Below, in pieces: positions 43,030 through 51,899 of a DNA stretch of 64,000 bases. Each line of letters opens with the position of its first letter. Positions within the stretch are counted from its first letter, which is position 1. The stretch is from Bradyrhizobium sp. LMTR 3 (GTDB taxonomy: Bacteria; Pseudomonadota; Alphaproteobacteria; Rhizobiales; Xanthobacteraceae), in contig NZ_MAXC01000046.1 of assembly GCF_001693485.1 (NCBI RefSeq), forward strand, positions 186,001 to 250,000. Direction: 5' to 3'. The position numbers and the translations under genes are program-made. Under the pieces are notes generated by a model. That model ran no database searches. It was not told the DNA's origin and worked only from the letters and a program-made list of their open reading frames with translations.

Positions 43030-43575
43030 CTAAACGTTCGACCGCGCCTTGTCGAGCAACGACGGTTGCTGCATCACTTCCATCTCGCCACCGACCCGCC
43101 GCTCGGGGCCGATATAGGCGTTGCTGGTGTTGCGCCGCCGGTCGGGGCCGAAATAGGTCTTGGTCTTGATGAAGGGGCGTGGGTTGGCGACGACGTTGAG
43201 GATGCGCTGATAGAGTCCCTTGGCCGAGATCGGCTTGGCCAGAAATTCGGTGACGCCGGCGTCACGCGCGACCGTGACGCGCCGCTTCTCCGAATGTCCG
43301 GTCAGCATGATGATCGGCGCGTAGGGGTTACCCTTCGATTCCGGCTGCCGGATCATCTGCGCCAGTTCGAGGCCGTCGAAGATCGGCATCGCCCAGTCGG
43401 TGATGACGATGTCGGGCACGTAGTGGCTGTACATTTCGAGCGCCGTGGCGCCGTCCTCGGCTTCATAGGCTTCGCGCGCGCCAAACGAATGCAGCAGCGT
43501 CCGCAGGATGCGGCGCATATGCGGATTGTCGTCGCAAATCAGAAACCGCAGCTTGTTGAAGTCAATGCGATACAT
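43030..43575 (-). CDS. CheY-like single-domain response regulator with tail
   Basis: This 181-residue protein has a receiver domain with acidic Asp 15/16 (LICDDN), phospho-acceptor Asp 60 (IVITDWAMP), and conserved Thr 92 and Lys 114 (FLAKPIS). A C-terminal tail of about 50 residues has GPDRRRNTSNAYIGPERRVGG, a duplicated GPxRR motif, but no DNA-binding domain. It likely acts by protein contact or as a phosphate relay with the following Hpt protein. It starts 236 bases from the nadK gene, with a repeat element between. Confidence 0.9.
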   Translation of the reverse strand: MYRIDFNKLRFLICDDNPHMRRILRTLLHSFGAREAYEAEDGATALEMYSHYVPDIVITDWAMPIFDGLELAQMIRQPESKGNPYAPIIMLTGHSEKRRVTVARDAGVTEFLAKPISAKGLYQRILNVVANPRPFIKTKTYFGPDRRRNTSNAYIGPERRVGGEMEVMQQPSLLDKARSNV

Positions 43576-43660
43576 GGTCCGGCCCGGCCAAACGGTATAC
43601 TGGCGTTAACCATATCGCGGCGCCGGTTAAAGAATGGTTGCAAAACTAGCTCCTGAACTC

Positions 43661-43806
43661 GTCGTCCCTGCGAAAGCAGGGACCCATACTCCGTGACGAC
43701 CGCTTTTGGAAAAGAGCGGCGCAACGGTCAGCTCGCAAAAAAACTGAAGCCGGTGGCTATGGGTCCCGGCTCCTGATGCGCAATTGCGCATAAGGGCCGG
43801 GACGAC
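43661..43806. repeat. Palindromic intergenic repeat, family F
   Basis: GTCGTCCC (43661-43668) and GGGACGAC (43799-43806) are the ends. Inside, GGGACCCATA is mirrored by TATGGGTCCC. It lies between the receiver gene and nadK. Confidence 0.65.
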
Positions 43807-43810
43807 AGTG

Positions 43811-44590
43811 TTAATATCCGAACTGCTCGCGCAGGATGCGTTCCTCGAGGCTGTGGCCGGGATCGAACAGCATCCGCATCGAAATCGTCTTGTCGGACAA
43901 CACCTCGACGCGGTGGACGTCGCGCACGTCGTCATGGTCGGCGGCGGCCGCGACCGGACGCTTTTCACCCTCGAGCACCTCGATCACCACAAAAGCGGAG
44001 TTCGGGAGGAGGGCGCCGCGCCAGCGGCGCGGGCGGAACGCGCTGATCGGGGTCAGCGCCAGAAGCGCGGCGTTGATCGGCAGGATCGGTCCCTGCGCCG
44101 ACAGATTATAGGCGGTGGAGCCGGCCGGCGTCGCCACCAGGATGCCGTCGGCGATCAATTCCGCCATCCGCTCGTGCTCGTCGATCAGGATGCGCAGATG
44201 CGCGGCCTGGTTGGTCTGGCGAAACAGCGCGACTTCATTGATGGCGTGATGCAGATGCACTACGCCGTGCACGTCGGTCGCGCGCATCAAGAGCGGATTG
44301 ATCAGGGATTCCCGCGCCGCCGCCAGCCGCGTATGCAAATCGTGCGTGGTGAATTCGTTCATCAGGAAGCCGACGGTGCCGCGGTGCATGCCGTAGATCG
44401 GCTTGCCCGAGCGCATGTGGGCGTGCAGCGTCTGCAGCATCAATCCGTCGCCGCCGAGCGCCACCACGACGTCGGCGTCGTCGGCGTCATGATTGCCGTA
44501 GAGCTTGACGAGCTGCGCCAGCGCGGTCTGCGCCTCGGCGCCTGCGCTCGCGACGAAGGCGATCCGGTCGTATCGCTTGGGGGTGGCCAT
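43811..44590 (-). CDS. nadK: NAD kinase
   Basis: This enzyme makes NADP from NAD and ATP in the cytoplasm, 259 residues. The GGDG motif is at 46-49 (VVVALGGDGLMLQTL). The downstream signature has HAINEVALFR, then DGILVATPAGSTAYNLSAQGPI with the TPAGSTAYN nucleotide-binding loop. The length is typical for alphaproteobacterial forms. The gene lies alone between repeat element F and the cyclase gene. Confidence 0.97.
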   Translation of the reverse strand: MATPKRYDRIAFVASAGAEAQTALAQLVKLYGNHDADDADVVVALGGDGLMLQTLHAHMRSGKPIYGMHRGTVGFLMNEFTTHDLHTRLAAARESLINPLLMRATDVHGVVHLHHAINEVALFRQTNQAAHLRILIDEHERMAELIADGILVATPAGSTAYNLSAQGPILPINAALLALTPISAFRPRRWRGALLPNSAFVVIEVLEGEKRPVAAAADHDDVRDVHRVEVLSDKTISMRMLFDPGHSLEERILREQFGY

Positions 44591-44714
44591 CGGACGACGA
44601 ACTCATACCTGGCGCCGGATTGCGCCGCGCTCGTCTATACACCTTGGACAGGCTTGTCGAGATGGCCGCGAGGGACTTTCGCGCCGGTAACCTAAACCGG
44701 CGGTCATCGGGCCG

Positions 44715-46874
44715 TCATTTTTCCTGCAACGTCCGGATCGGGTCCCAGTCGTCGCCCGGCGGGTTTTGGGCCAATTCCCGGGCCCGCGCGGCAAACAGCG
44801 ATGCCGGCCGGTCGATATCGGCCGAACGGCCGAAACACTCGGCGGCGCGCGTGAACTCGCGGGCCCGCCAGTGCGCCAGCCCGTCGGCGTAGTTGGCGAT
44901 CACCGTTTGCTGCTGGGGCGCCAGCCCCGCCGACAGCGCCAGCAATTGGTAGATTTTGAGCGCCTGGGTGCGCCCCTTGACCCTGATGGCGTCCAGTTCG
45001 CGCCAGGCGAAGGCTTGGCCGGCAAGCGCAACCGTCGTCTCGGACGCGATCACGGTGGTGCCGTAAAACTTGTTGGCGCCCTCCAGCCGCGAGGCCAGGT
45101 TCACCGCGTCGCTCATCACGGAGTAGTTGAAGCGCCGCCGCGATCCGAAATTGCCGACCAGCGCCTCGCCGGAATTGATACCGATCCGCTGCGCCAGCTT
45201 GCAGTCGCGAAACACGGTGGAGGAGGCGTTGAGTTCCACCAGTTGTGTGCAGCAGTCCAGCGCGGCGCGCGCCGCGTTCGCAGCATGGTCGGGATCGTCA
45301 GCCGGCGCGCCGAACACCGCCACGATGGAGTCGCCGATATATTTGTCGACATATCCGCCATGGCTCTCGATGACGTCGGTCATCGCCGAAAGATATTCGT
45401 TCATCAACTCCATCAGGGCGTCGGGCGACATCTTTTCCGCGATCAGCGAAAATCCTTCGATGTCGGAGAAAAACACCGTCACGTTGCGGGTTTCGCCGCC
45501 GAGCTCCGGCAATTTGCTCGACGACAGCATGCGGTTGATGACGTGCGGGGCGAGGTAGAGCGCAAAGCTCTTCTGCAGCAGGCGGCGGTCCTTGTCGGCG
45601 ACGACGAAGCGAAAACCGATGGTGGCGGACAATGCGGCGAGGCTCGCAAGAATCGGTTCGACGAGCGGCAGCGCCAGCGCGTGGTTGAAGGCGACCGTCG
45701 CGCCGGCCACGCCGAGCACGATCATGCCCGTCCAGGCAGCGAACGCGATGACGGGCCGGAACAGCCAGGCGGCGGCCGCGGCGAGTGCGGCAATCAATGT
45801 CGCGATAAGCAAGCGGGGAAGCGGCCCAGGTTCAACCACGCCATTGCGTGCGATCAGGTTATTGACCGCGGTGGCATGGACATAGACGCCTGCAATCGTG
45901 CTCTTCTTGAAATTTGCGGTGACCGGCGTGCTCTCGGCCGTGCAGCGCGGGGTGCGCGCGCCTTCGATGCCGGTTGCGAAGCGCTTGGACGTGAAGCGGC
46001 GGTCCTCGATATCGAGGACGGTGCCGAAGATCACGACCTTGCCGCCGAACCAGCGCCGGAAGTAGTCCTTGTCGTTCTTGACGGCGCACGCCCGCAGATC
46101 GGCAAAGGAGAAGGTCGGAATGTCATCGCTGCCGCCTTCGAAATTCAGCGTCATCGTGTTCGGCACGCGGCCGGGAACCCGGTAGCCGGCGAGCGTCAGC
46201 CGGCCGCGCTCATCGAACTCGGGTGCAGCGCCGAGCGCCCGCGAGGCCAGTTCGACCGCCATCGCGGGCACCCTTGCCCCGTTGGCGGTGAAGCTCAGCG
46301 GCATGCGCCGCAGGATATCGTCGCTGTCGACGTGATCGTTGAGCGGGCGGATGTTCTGCTGCTGGCGCACCGCGACGCGCTGTCCCGGCGACGGCCCGAC
46401 CGGTTGGTTGCCGCCCAGGACTTCTCCGAGCACCACCTTGCCGTTCGCCGTCGCTCCGGCGAGCGCGCGAAGAAAATCGCGGTCGAATCCGCGGACCTTT
46501 TCGCCGAGCGTGCCCTGGCCGAACGGTATCTCCGACTGCTCGATCGATTTCGGGATCACGATGTCGAAACCGGCGACCTTGGCGCCGCCTTCGAGCGTTG
46601 CGGACAGCACGCGGCCGATCTCGCCGGTCCAGGTCAGCATCGGCGCGTCCTTGAAAGGGGCGGTGCGCAGGCTCTCCTCGTCCATCGCGACGACGACCGC
46701 GGCCGAAGCGGCGGGATCCTGCCTTCGGCCAAACACCTCCCAGCGCAGCGCCGTGAGAATATCGATGGAGAGCCCGCGGATCGGTCGGGCCGCAGGAGAA
46801 ACCGAGGCCGCCGCGCAAACCAGCGCGATGGCGGCGATCGCCAGCCTGTCGCGCGTGCTGCGTCTTATCCTCAA
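44715..46874 (-). CDS. CHASE2-domain adenylate/guanylate cyclase
   Basis: This class III nucleotide cyclase of about 719 residues has an N-terminal membrane segment, a periplasmic CHASE2 sensor (about 35-345; IVIPKSIEQSEIPFGQG, FFRRWFGGKVVIFGTVL), two or three transmembrane helices (about 370-430) and a cytoplasmic cyclase domain. The cyclase contains VTVFFSDIEGFSLIAEK (metal Asp), GGYVDKYIGDSIVAVFGAP (second Asp) and IGINSGEALVGNFGS. It signals an envelope cue through cAMP or cGMP. No ATG fits the N-terminus; TTG 46874 is proposed, 19 bases after the FecR-domain gene's stop codon. Confidence 0.9.
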   Translation of the reverse strand: MRIRRSTRDRLAIAAIALVCAAASVSPAARPIRGLSIDILTALRWEVFGRRQDPAASAAVVVAMDEESLRTAPFKDAPMLTWTGEIGRVLSATLEGGAKVAGFDIVIPKSIEQSEIPFGQGTLGEKVRGFDRDFLRALAGATANGKVVLGEVLGGNQPVGPSPGQRVAVRQQQNIRPLNDHVDSDDILRRMPLSFTANGARVPAMAVELASRALGAAPEFDERGRLTLAGYRVPGRVPNTMTLNFEGGSDDIPTFSFADLRACAVKNDKDYFRRWFGGKVVIFGTVLDIEDRRFTSKRFATGIEGARTPRCTAESTPVTANFKKSTIAGVYVHATAVNNLIARNGVVEPGPLPRLLIATLIAALAAAAAWLFRPVIAFAAWTGMIVLGVAGATVAFNHALALPLVEPILASLAALSATIGFRFVVADKDRRLLQKSFALYLAPHVINRMLSSSKLPELGGETRNVTVFFSDIEGFSLIAEKMSPDALMELMNEYLSAMTDVIESHGGYVDKYIGDSIVAVFGAPADDPDHAANAARAALDCCTQLVELNASSTVFRDCKLAQRIGINSGEALVGNFGSRRRFNYSVMSDAVNLASRLEGANKFYGTTVIASETTVALAGQAFAWRELDAIRVKGRTQALKIYQLLALSAGLAPQQQTVIANYADGLAHWRAREFTRAAECFGRSADIDRPASLFAARARELAQNPPGDDWDPIRTLQEK

Positions 46875-46893
46875 GCTGGACGGTCCGGCACGC

Positions 46894-47565
46894 CTATTGC
46901 AGCCGCAGCAGCCGGCCGACGATCGGTGTCGCGCCGGGCTTGGCATCTGCGTCCACCCGGAACACGATCTGCGATGACTTGAACGAAGCGGCGTAGAGAC
47001 CGCCGGGAACCAGCGCGACGTTCTCGCTGGCAAAGTCGACGAAGCGTCCCTTGAGCTGGGTGCCGCCGAGGTCGATCTGCTGTCGTTCGCCCGCCGCGTC
47101 GAGACGTCGGATGATCAGCTTGCCGCGTCCCTTGGCTTCCACCAGCGGCGAGGCGCCGTAAAGCGTGAGCTGCGGCTGCGGCAGGGAAGCCGCCTTGTTG
47201 CTGTCGACGCTGCGCAGCACGGTGGCGGCGACGCCGCTGGTTTCGCGCGTGGTCACGTTGGCCTGGTTGGCATCGCAGTTCGTCTTCTCGGCTTTGACCT
47301 CGGCGAGGTGAACGGCGCTCTCCTCGGTGCCGACGACAACGGTGCCGGTGCCGCTGATTGTCTCGCGCCGGCACGACTTCAGGTAGCTCAGAATGACAGA
47401 GCCGCCGTCGCCGATCTTGATGACCGCTTTGGGCGTCACATAGTCCATGAATTCCGCACCGGTGACCTTGCCCTTGATGTCTTCGACCACCGCGGCCGGC
47501 GAATCTGCGGCCGCCGGAGAAGCCAGCGCCAGCAGGCCGAGACAAACAGCAATCGAACGTTTCAT
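46894..47565 (-). CDS. Exported FecR-like domain protein
   Basis: This 223-residue periplasmic protein has a signal peptide (AVCLGLLALASPAAA) and a FecR-like beta domain: IKGKVTGAEFMDYVTPKAVIKIGDGGSVILSYLKSC, with GTGTVVVG. It ends in a second beta-rich half without motifs. FecR-like proteins often sit beside CHASE2 cyclases, and this one is the first gene of that pair (19-base spacing). It may bind the CHASE2 sensor or its ligand; that is inference. It is divergent from the S10 peptidase across 265 bases. Confidence 0.8.
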   Translation of the reverse strand: MKRSIAVCLGLLALASPAAADSPAAVVEDIKGKVTGAEFMDYVTPKAVIKIGDGGSVILSYLKSCRRETISGTGTVVVGTEESAVHLAEVKAEKTNCDANQANVTTRETSGVAATVLRSVDSNKAASLPQPQLTLYGASPLVEAKGRGKLIIRRLDAAGERQQIDLGGTQLKGRFVDFASENVALVPGGLYAASFKSSQIVFRVDADAKPGATPIVGRLLRLQ

Positions 47566-47830
47566 TCTAAGACCCCATAAAAAAGCGCAGGTTCGTTAGT
47601 CGCGCCAGCGCCCGAATGGTTTCATGGATAGATCAAAATATCTGGCCGGTAGGCCAGTGGAACCGACCGATATCACCTAACGGCCGCCGAGGACAACCAT
47701 CGGGCGCAGTGCAGGGCATTCCAACTCTCTCACGCGATGCTGTCGGGATTGTGATTTCCGCGGGTTTCCTGCCCTTGTGTACCAACAGCGCTGTCGCAGT
47801 CGCGGGGCGCGCAGATTGGGAGTGAATGGC

Positions 47831-49405
47831 ATGGCTTCTCGTTTTACGGCAACGCGTCCCATGCGTCTGGCCGCCGCGGTTCTGGTCCTGTGTTGCGCGA
47901 CCGGCGTACGCGCCGAGGAGGCGAGTCCGCCGACTTCGCAGCCGCCCGCCGCAGCGACGCCATCGCCGTCTCCGTCGGGCCAGAAGGGCGAAGCAGGGCG
48001 GGGCCCCGCCGCGACGCCATCGTCGGCAGCCGAACAACATCGCCTGCCTCCGGATTCCACCACCCGGCAAACGCTGACGTTGCCCGGCCGCACGCTCAAC
48101 TTCACCGCCACCGCCGGCTCGATCCGGCTGTTCGACGACAAGCGCGAGCCGCAGGCCGATATCGCCTTTACCTCCTACCAGCTCGACGGCTCCGATCGCG
48201 CAAGCCGGCCGGTGACATTTCTGTTCAACGGCGGCCCGGGCGCGTCCTCGGCCTGGCTGCAGTTAGGCGACGCCGGACCCTGGCGCATATCGATCACGGG
48301 TGAGGGCGCAGTGTCGTCGGCGACGCCCGATTTGCTGCCCAACGCCGAGACCTGGCTCGACTTTACCGATCTTGTATTCATCGATCCCGTCGGCACCGGA
48401 TACAGCCGTTTCGTCGCGACCGGCGAGGACACGCGCAAGCGATTCTATTCCATCGACGGCGACGTCAGCGCCATCGCACTCGTGATCCGGCGCTGGCTGG
48501 AAAAGAATGATCGTCTGCTCTCGCCGAAATTCGTGACCGGCGAAAGTTATGGCGGCATCCGTGGACCCAAAATCGTTCGCAACCTGCAGACCCGGCAGGG
48601 CGTCGGCGTGCGCGGGCTGATCCTGGTCTCACCCTTGTTCGACTATCGCGATTTCTCCGGCTCGAGCCTGTTGCAGTACATGAACACACTGCCAAGCATG
48701 GCGGCGGTGGCACGCGAAGCCAAGGGACCGGTGACGCGCGCCGATCTCGCTGACGTCGAGCGCTACGCGCAAGGCGAGTTTGTGACCGATCTCGTCAAGG
48801 GGCAGGCGGACCGCGAGGCGGCGACGCGGCTTGCCGACAAGGTGGCCTCGCTCACCGGCATCGATCAAGCAGTGAGCCGCAGGCTCGGAGGGCGTTTCGA
48901 AGTCGGCGAGTTCCGCAGAGAATTCGACCGCCGCAACGGCCGTGTGACGGGACGTTATGACGGCTCGGTCTCAGGCTTCGATCCCTATCCGGATTCGAAC
49001 TCCGCGCATTTCGGCGATCCTTCCGGCGATTCCCTGACGGCGCCGTTGACGAGCGCGGCCGTCGACCTCACCACACGCAAACTCAACTGGCGCCCCGATG
49101 GCTCGTATCACCTGCTTAACCCAGCCGTGTACAGGGCCTGGGATTTCGGTCGCGGTCCGGCCGAGTCGGTTTCGGAGCTTCGCCAGATTCTCGCACTCGA
49201 CCCGAAAATGAAATTGCTGGTCGGTCACGGGCTTTTCGATCTCGCCACGCCCTATTTTGCCTCGAAGGTAATTCTCGATCAGTTGCCGGCCTATGCGCGA
49301 TCGGACCGGGTCAAACTCGTCGTCTATCCCGGCGGCCACATGTTCTATTCGCGCGACGGCGCGCGCCAGGCATTCCGCGCGGAAGTTGAGAGGGTGATGA
49401 AGTAA
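47831..49405 (+). CDS. Secreted serine carboxypeptidase (peptidase S10)
   Basis: This exported carboxypeptidase-like enzyme of about 524 residues has a signal peptide (PMRLAAAVLVLCCATGVRA) and a low-complexity linker of about 45 residues. The S10 motifs are FNGGPGASSAWLQLGDAGPW (oxyanion), TGESYGGIRGP (catalytic Ser, about 238), GLFDLATPYF (Asp, about 468) and YPGGHMFYSR (His, about 502). It would remove C-terminal residues from peptides in the periplasm. ATG 47831 follows GGGAG; an upstream frame exists. A strong terminator follows the stop codon. Confidence 0.93.
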   Translation: MASRFTATRPMRLAAAVLVLCCATGVRAEEASPPTSQPPAAATPSPSPSGQKGEAGRGPAATPSSAAEQHRLPPDSTTRQTLTLPGRTLNFTATAGSIRLFDDKREPQADIAFTSYQLDGSDRASRPVTFLFNGGPGASSAWLQLGDAGPWRISITGEGAVSSATPDLLPNAETWLDFTDLVFIDPVGTGYSRFVATGEDTRKRFYSIDGDVSAIALVIRRWLEKNDRLLSPKFVTGESYGGIRGPKIVRNLQTRQGVGVRGLILVSPLFDYRDFSGSSLLQYMNTLPSMAAVAREAKGPVTRADLADVERYAQGEFVTDLVKGQADREAATRLADKVASLTGIDQAVSRRLGGRFEVGEFRREFDRRNGRVTGRYDGSVSGFDPYPDSNSAHFGDPSGDSLTAPLTSAAVDLTTRKLNWRPDGSYHLLNPAVYRAWDFGRGPAESVSELRQILALDPKMKLLVGHGLFDLATPYFASKVILDQLPAYARSDRVKLVVYPGGHMFYSRDGARQAFRAEVERVMK

Positions 49406-49418
49406 ATTCGGAAAGAAA

Positions 49419-49456
49419 AAAGCCGGCGCAGTCCTTGCAACTGCTCCGGCTTTTTC
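49419..49456 (+). terminator. Intrinsic terminator of the S10 peptidase gene
   Basis: AAGCCGG-GCAGT pairs with ACTGC-CCGGCTT, followed by TTTTTC. It lies right before repeat element E copy 2. Confidence 0.85.
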
Positions 49457-49459
49457 TTC

Positions 49460-49577
49460 GTCATTGCGAGCCAACGGGTCGGGCGAATGCCCGCCCGATG
49501 ACAGGCTCCGCGAAGCAATCCATATCGCGGCATAACGGATAGATGGATTGCTTCGTCGCTACGCTCCTCGCAATGAC
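49460..49577. repeat. Palindromic MITE-like element, family E, copy 2
   Basis: The terminal repeats GTCATTGCGAG (49460-49470) and CTCGCAATGAC (49567-49577) match copy 1 at 42293. The interior is in the opposite orientation, yet the right-hand flank GGGGAGAGAGCGG is the same as at copy 1. Confidence 0.85.
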
Positions 49578-49594
49578 GGGGAGAGAGCGGTGGC

Positions 49595-50131
49595 TCAGTA
49601 CACCAATCCCGTCCCCGGCGGCTTTTCGAGCGCGGCGGCGAGCGAGCGATATTCCTCGCTTGAGGTGCCGGTGAGCTGCGCGATCCGGTTCAGGTGATAT
49701 TGCGCCTGATCGCGGTTGCCCTGTTCGACCTGCCACAGGCCGTAATACTGCCAGGTCTTGACGTGGTTCGGATCGGCCTTCAGCGCGCGCTCGTACCAGA
49801 TCTGCGAGACCTTGAAGTCGCCGAGCTTGCGATAGGAATAGCCGATCAGATTGGCGACGGCGGCCGAGTCGTCACGGCCGAGCGCCTTCAACTGCTCGAT
49901 CGCCGACGCATAGTCGTGGCGTTCGTAGATCGCGGCGTAAGCAGCGCGATAGCCGTCGGCGAATGCGGTTTGTTCAATGGCCGGGCGGGCTTCGCTGGAT
50001 TTCTTTTTCTTCTTCGGCGGCGGAGGCGGCTCGTTGTCGGGATTTGCGTAGACGGCGGTGACGACAGGAGCTGCCGCGAGCGTAAGCGACAACATTGCGA
50101 GCGTCAAAAGCCTGATCGCTAGTTTGTTCAT
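49595..50131 (-). CDS. Exported tetratricopeptide-repeat protein
   Basis: This 178-residue protein has a signal peptide (RLLTLAMLSLTLAAAPVVTA), then a proline-lysine patch (EPPPPPKKKKKS). Helical repeats follow: AYAAIYERHDYASAIEQLKALGRDDSAAVANLIGYSYRK, VSQIWYERALKADPNHVKTWQYYGLWQVEQGNRDQAQYHLNRI, which are TPR-like. It probably acts as a periplasmic binding scaffold. Function is unknown. It ends 17 bases past repeat element E copy 2. Confidence 0.85.
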   Translation of the reverse strand: MNKLAIRLLTLAMLSLTLAAAPVVTAVYANPDNEPPPPPKKKKKSSEARPAIEQTAFADGYRAAYAAIYERHDYASAIEQLKALGRDDSAAVANLIGYSYRKLGDFKVSQIWYERALKADPNHVKTWQYYGLWQVEQGNRDQAQYHLNRIAQLTGTSSEEYRSLAAALEKPPGTGLVY

Positions 50132-50426
50132 GCATCTCTCCTGATGGCCTGTTCCACAATCCTACACCGAAGGCCGTTGATGTGAACACCCGGCAGTTGA
50201 GAACATTCCCGCCATCCGCCTTCGATTCTTCCGATTTTGGATTCTGCTGATTTGGCGGCCGCAGTTCGCGTTCAAAAAATGGCGAACCTGCCATGGAGAT
50301 GAACGAAGTCCGCACGTTCGATTCAGGACGGGTTCACTGCGCCGTGCCTAACGTCGCACGCACGATCGGCGAGCCCGGCCATTCGGACCGGAGAGCCCGC
50401 AGGTCCCCATGGAAGAGGAGACAGCC
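50132..50426. other. Intergenic region, nothing recognised
   Basis: The divergent region between the TPR gene and the small secreted protein has no gene or clear regulatory element that I can support. Confidence 0.4.
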
Positions 50427-50675
50427 ATGCTCAAGACCTTTTCTGCAGCGCTCGTTGCCGTGTCCGTTCTCGCCGCGCCCGTGTTTGCCGGCACTGCGGG
50501 CAAGACCGCGCAAGCTCCGGTGAACAAGAGTACGCAGGTCACCAAGGCCGAGCAGGGAAAATCGAAGGCGCTGAACGCCAAGCACAATCGACATCATAGC
50601 CACAAGAAACAGGTTGGCCTCTCAAAGACGCCTGCCGCGGTCAAACCCGCCGCGCCGGCTGCCAAGCGCAGTTGA
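50427..50675 (+). CDS. Small secreted basic, histidine-rich protein
   Basis: This 82-residue protein starts at ATG 50427 after a GGAAGAGGAGA site. A signal peptide (TFSAALVAVSVLAAPVFA) is followed by a mature part rich in Lys, Thr, Ala and His, with NAKHNRHHSHKKQ. It could bind metals or acidic polymers. No family is recognised with certainty. The frame is clean and the Shine-Dalgarno strong, so it is likely a real gene. Confidence 0.65.
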   Translation: MLKTFSAALVAVSVLAAPVFAGTAGKTAQAPVNKSTQVTKAEQGKSKALNAKHNRHHSHKKQVGLSKTPAAVKPAAPAAKRS

Positions 50676-50886
50676 ACCAGCGCGATCGAATCTGATCCGC
50701 CGGCGCGTTTCGCTTCCCCATTGCCCCCGCGTCGGCGGATATCGGACCAGCCCACGTGCCATTGCTTCCCCGATGGCCGTGGGCTGGTGCTGCTTCGATC
50801 TGTTCGGGACCAGTAACCGAGATGCGAATTCCATTTCGCCGCCGGGCAGTCTAAGAGACGGCCAACGGGGCGGGGAAGCATTTCGC

Positions 50887-51309
50887 TTGCGAAGTTCAGT
50901 CAAAATTGCGGCGGTGGTATTGTTGCCGCTCGCGCTGTCGGCCTGCGCCGCCAGTGACGAGAGCAAGCCGATCACGTTTACCGACGATCGCGGCGTCTCC
51001 AGCCAGCCTTTTCCGAAAAATTACCGCACGGAAGTGCTGGCGTTCCTGAAGACTTATCTCAATGATCCCGTCGGCGTACGCGGTGCCGTGATGGCCGAAC
51101 CGATCGAGCGCGTGGTCGGCGGGCGGCTGCGCTATGTCGTCTGTCTCCGGTTCAGCCCGCGCGAATCCGACGGCGGCTACCGCGAGCCGCGCGAACGCGC
51201 CATCCTTTTTGTCGACGGCCGGCTCGACCGCATCATCGAAAACGGCGCGGAGCTCTGTGCGGGGCTGGCCTACGCGCCATTTGCGGAACTGGAGAAACTG
51301 ACGCGCTAG
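50887..51309 (+). CDS. Lipoprotein of unknown function
   Basis: This 140-residue protein has a signal sequence ending in a lipobox (LPLALSAC-AA). The mature domain has the YRTEVLAFLKTYLNDPVGVRGAVM segment and RYVVCLRFSPRESDGGYREPRERAILFVDGRLDRII, seen in small conserved bradyrhizobial lipoproteins. Function is unknown. The start is unclear: TTG 50887 is proposed because GGGGAAG lies upstream. The frame is open to 50614, but the extra part reads as noise. Confidence 0.75.
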   Translation: MRSSVKIAAVVLLPLALSACAASDESKPITFTDDRGVSSQPFPKNYRTEVLAFLKTYLNDPVGVRGAVMAEPIERVVGGRLRYVVCLRFSPRESDGGYREPRERAILFVDGRLDRIIENGAELCAGLAYAPFAELEKLTR

Positions 51310-51384
51310 ATTTGCGCGCGCGCTGTGAGCCCCACACGAGAGTGGGATGCTTCGCGCCCATACACACTGTGCTCGGCCATTTAT

Positions 51385-51396
51385 ATCGTATACGAT
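51385..51396. promoter_or_regulatory. Perfect 12-base palindrome ATCGTATACGAT
   Basis: ATCGTATACGAT is fully self-complementary and sits about 35 bases before the truncated Tat-signal ORF. GntR-family (FCD) regulators bind such GTATAC-centred palindromes. No GntR gene is nearby in the window. Confidence 0.45.
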
Positions 51397-51430
51397 CTAA
51401 TCGCGTGAAATATAGAGCGCAGAAAGAACG

Positions 51431-51721
51431 ATGTCCCATCCCATCACACCTGACCGCCGCCGCTTCCTCGGCACCGTGGCAGCTACCCTTGCGGCCGCAT
51501 GGTTTGCCATGAGCGGGGCGCTGTTCGCGCAGTCCGGCGATGCCGGGGCGCCGTCGTCGAAGCGGCTCGCTCTTGAAGGCGGACGGGTCTTGCCGCCAGC
51601 AGTCGCGACGACTGCCGGCGCGGGCCGTCATCTGATGTTCCCGAGAAGGAACCGTGAACGAAATCGGATCACTTTTCGGCGAGGGTTGAACCTTGCCTTA
51701 GTCATCCCGGACACCAGCTAA
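51431..51721 (+). pseudogene. Truncated Tat-signal protein (likely gene remnant)
   Basis: This ORF of 96 residues starts with a good twin-arginine signal (DRRRFLGTVAATLAAAWF) ending near LFAQSGD. The rest carries no domain, is arginine-rich and reads as out-of-frame or degenerate (RRNRERNRITFRRG). It is most likely the 5' end of a longer exported enzyme gene that lost its body. The upstream palindrome could be its former operator. An alternative is a short real secreted protein. Confidence 0.5.
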
Positions 51722-51899
51722 GCGGGGAAATCACTTCCTTAACCCGGGAAAAAGCCTGACGTGCGAGGGAACTAAAACGCTTTGTTGCTGTGCCATCACA
51801 GTGGCGCGCCATCCGGTCGCGGGCGTTTGCCGTAAAGCAACCTAAATGAAGTCACGTTGTTTGGATTGGTATCCGCGACGTTCGTAACGGGGAAATAGG

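Noticed and set aside
40755..43806. Insertion sequence or CRISPR array in the repeat-rich stretch
   Set aside because: The repeats are single palindromes of different families without spacers, and no transposase or cas gene is present.
44766..46982. Long plus-strand ORF opposite the CHASE2 cyclase
   Set aside because: It is an antisense shadow of a gene with clear domains, and has a repetitive Arg/Gly/Asp composition.
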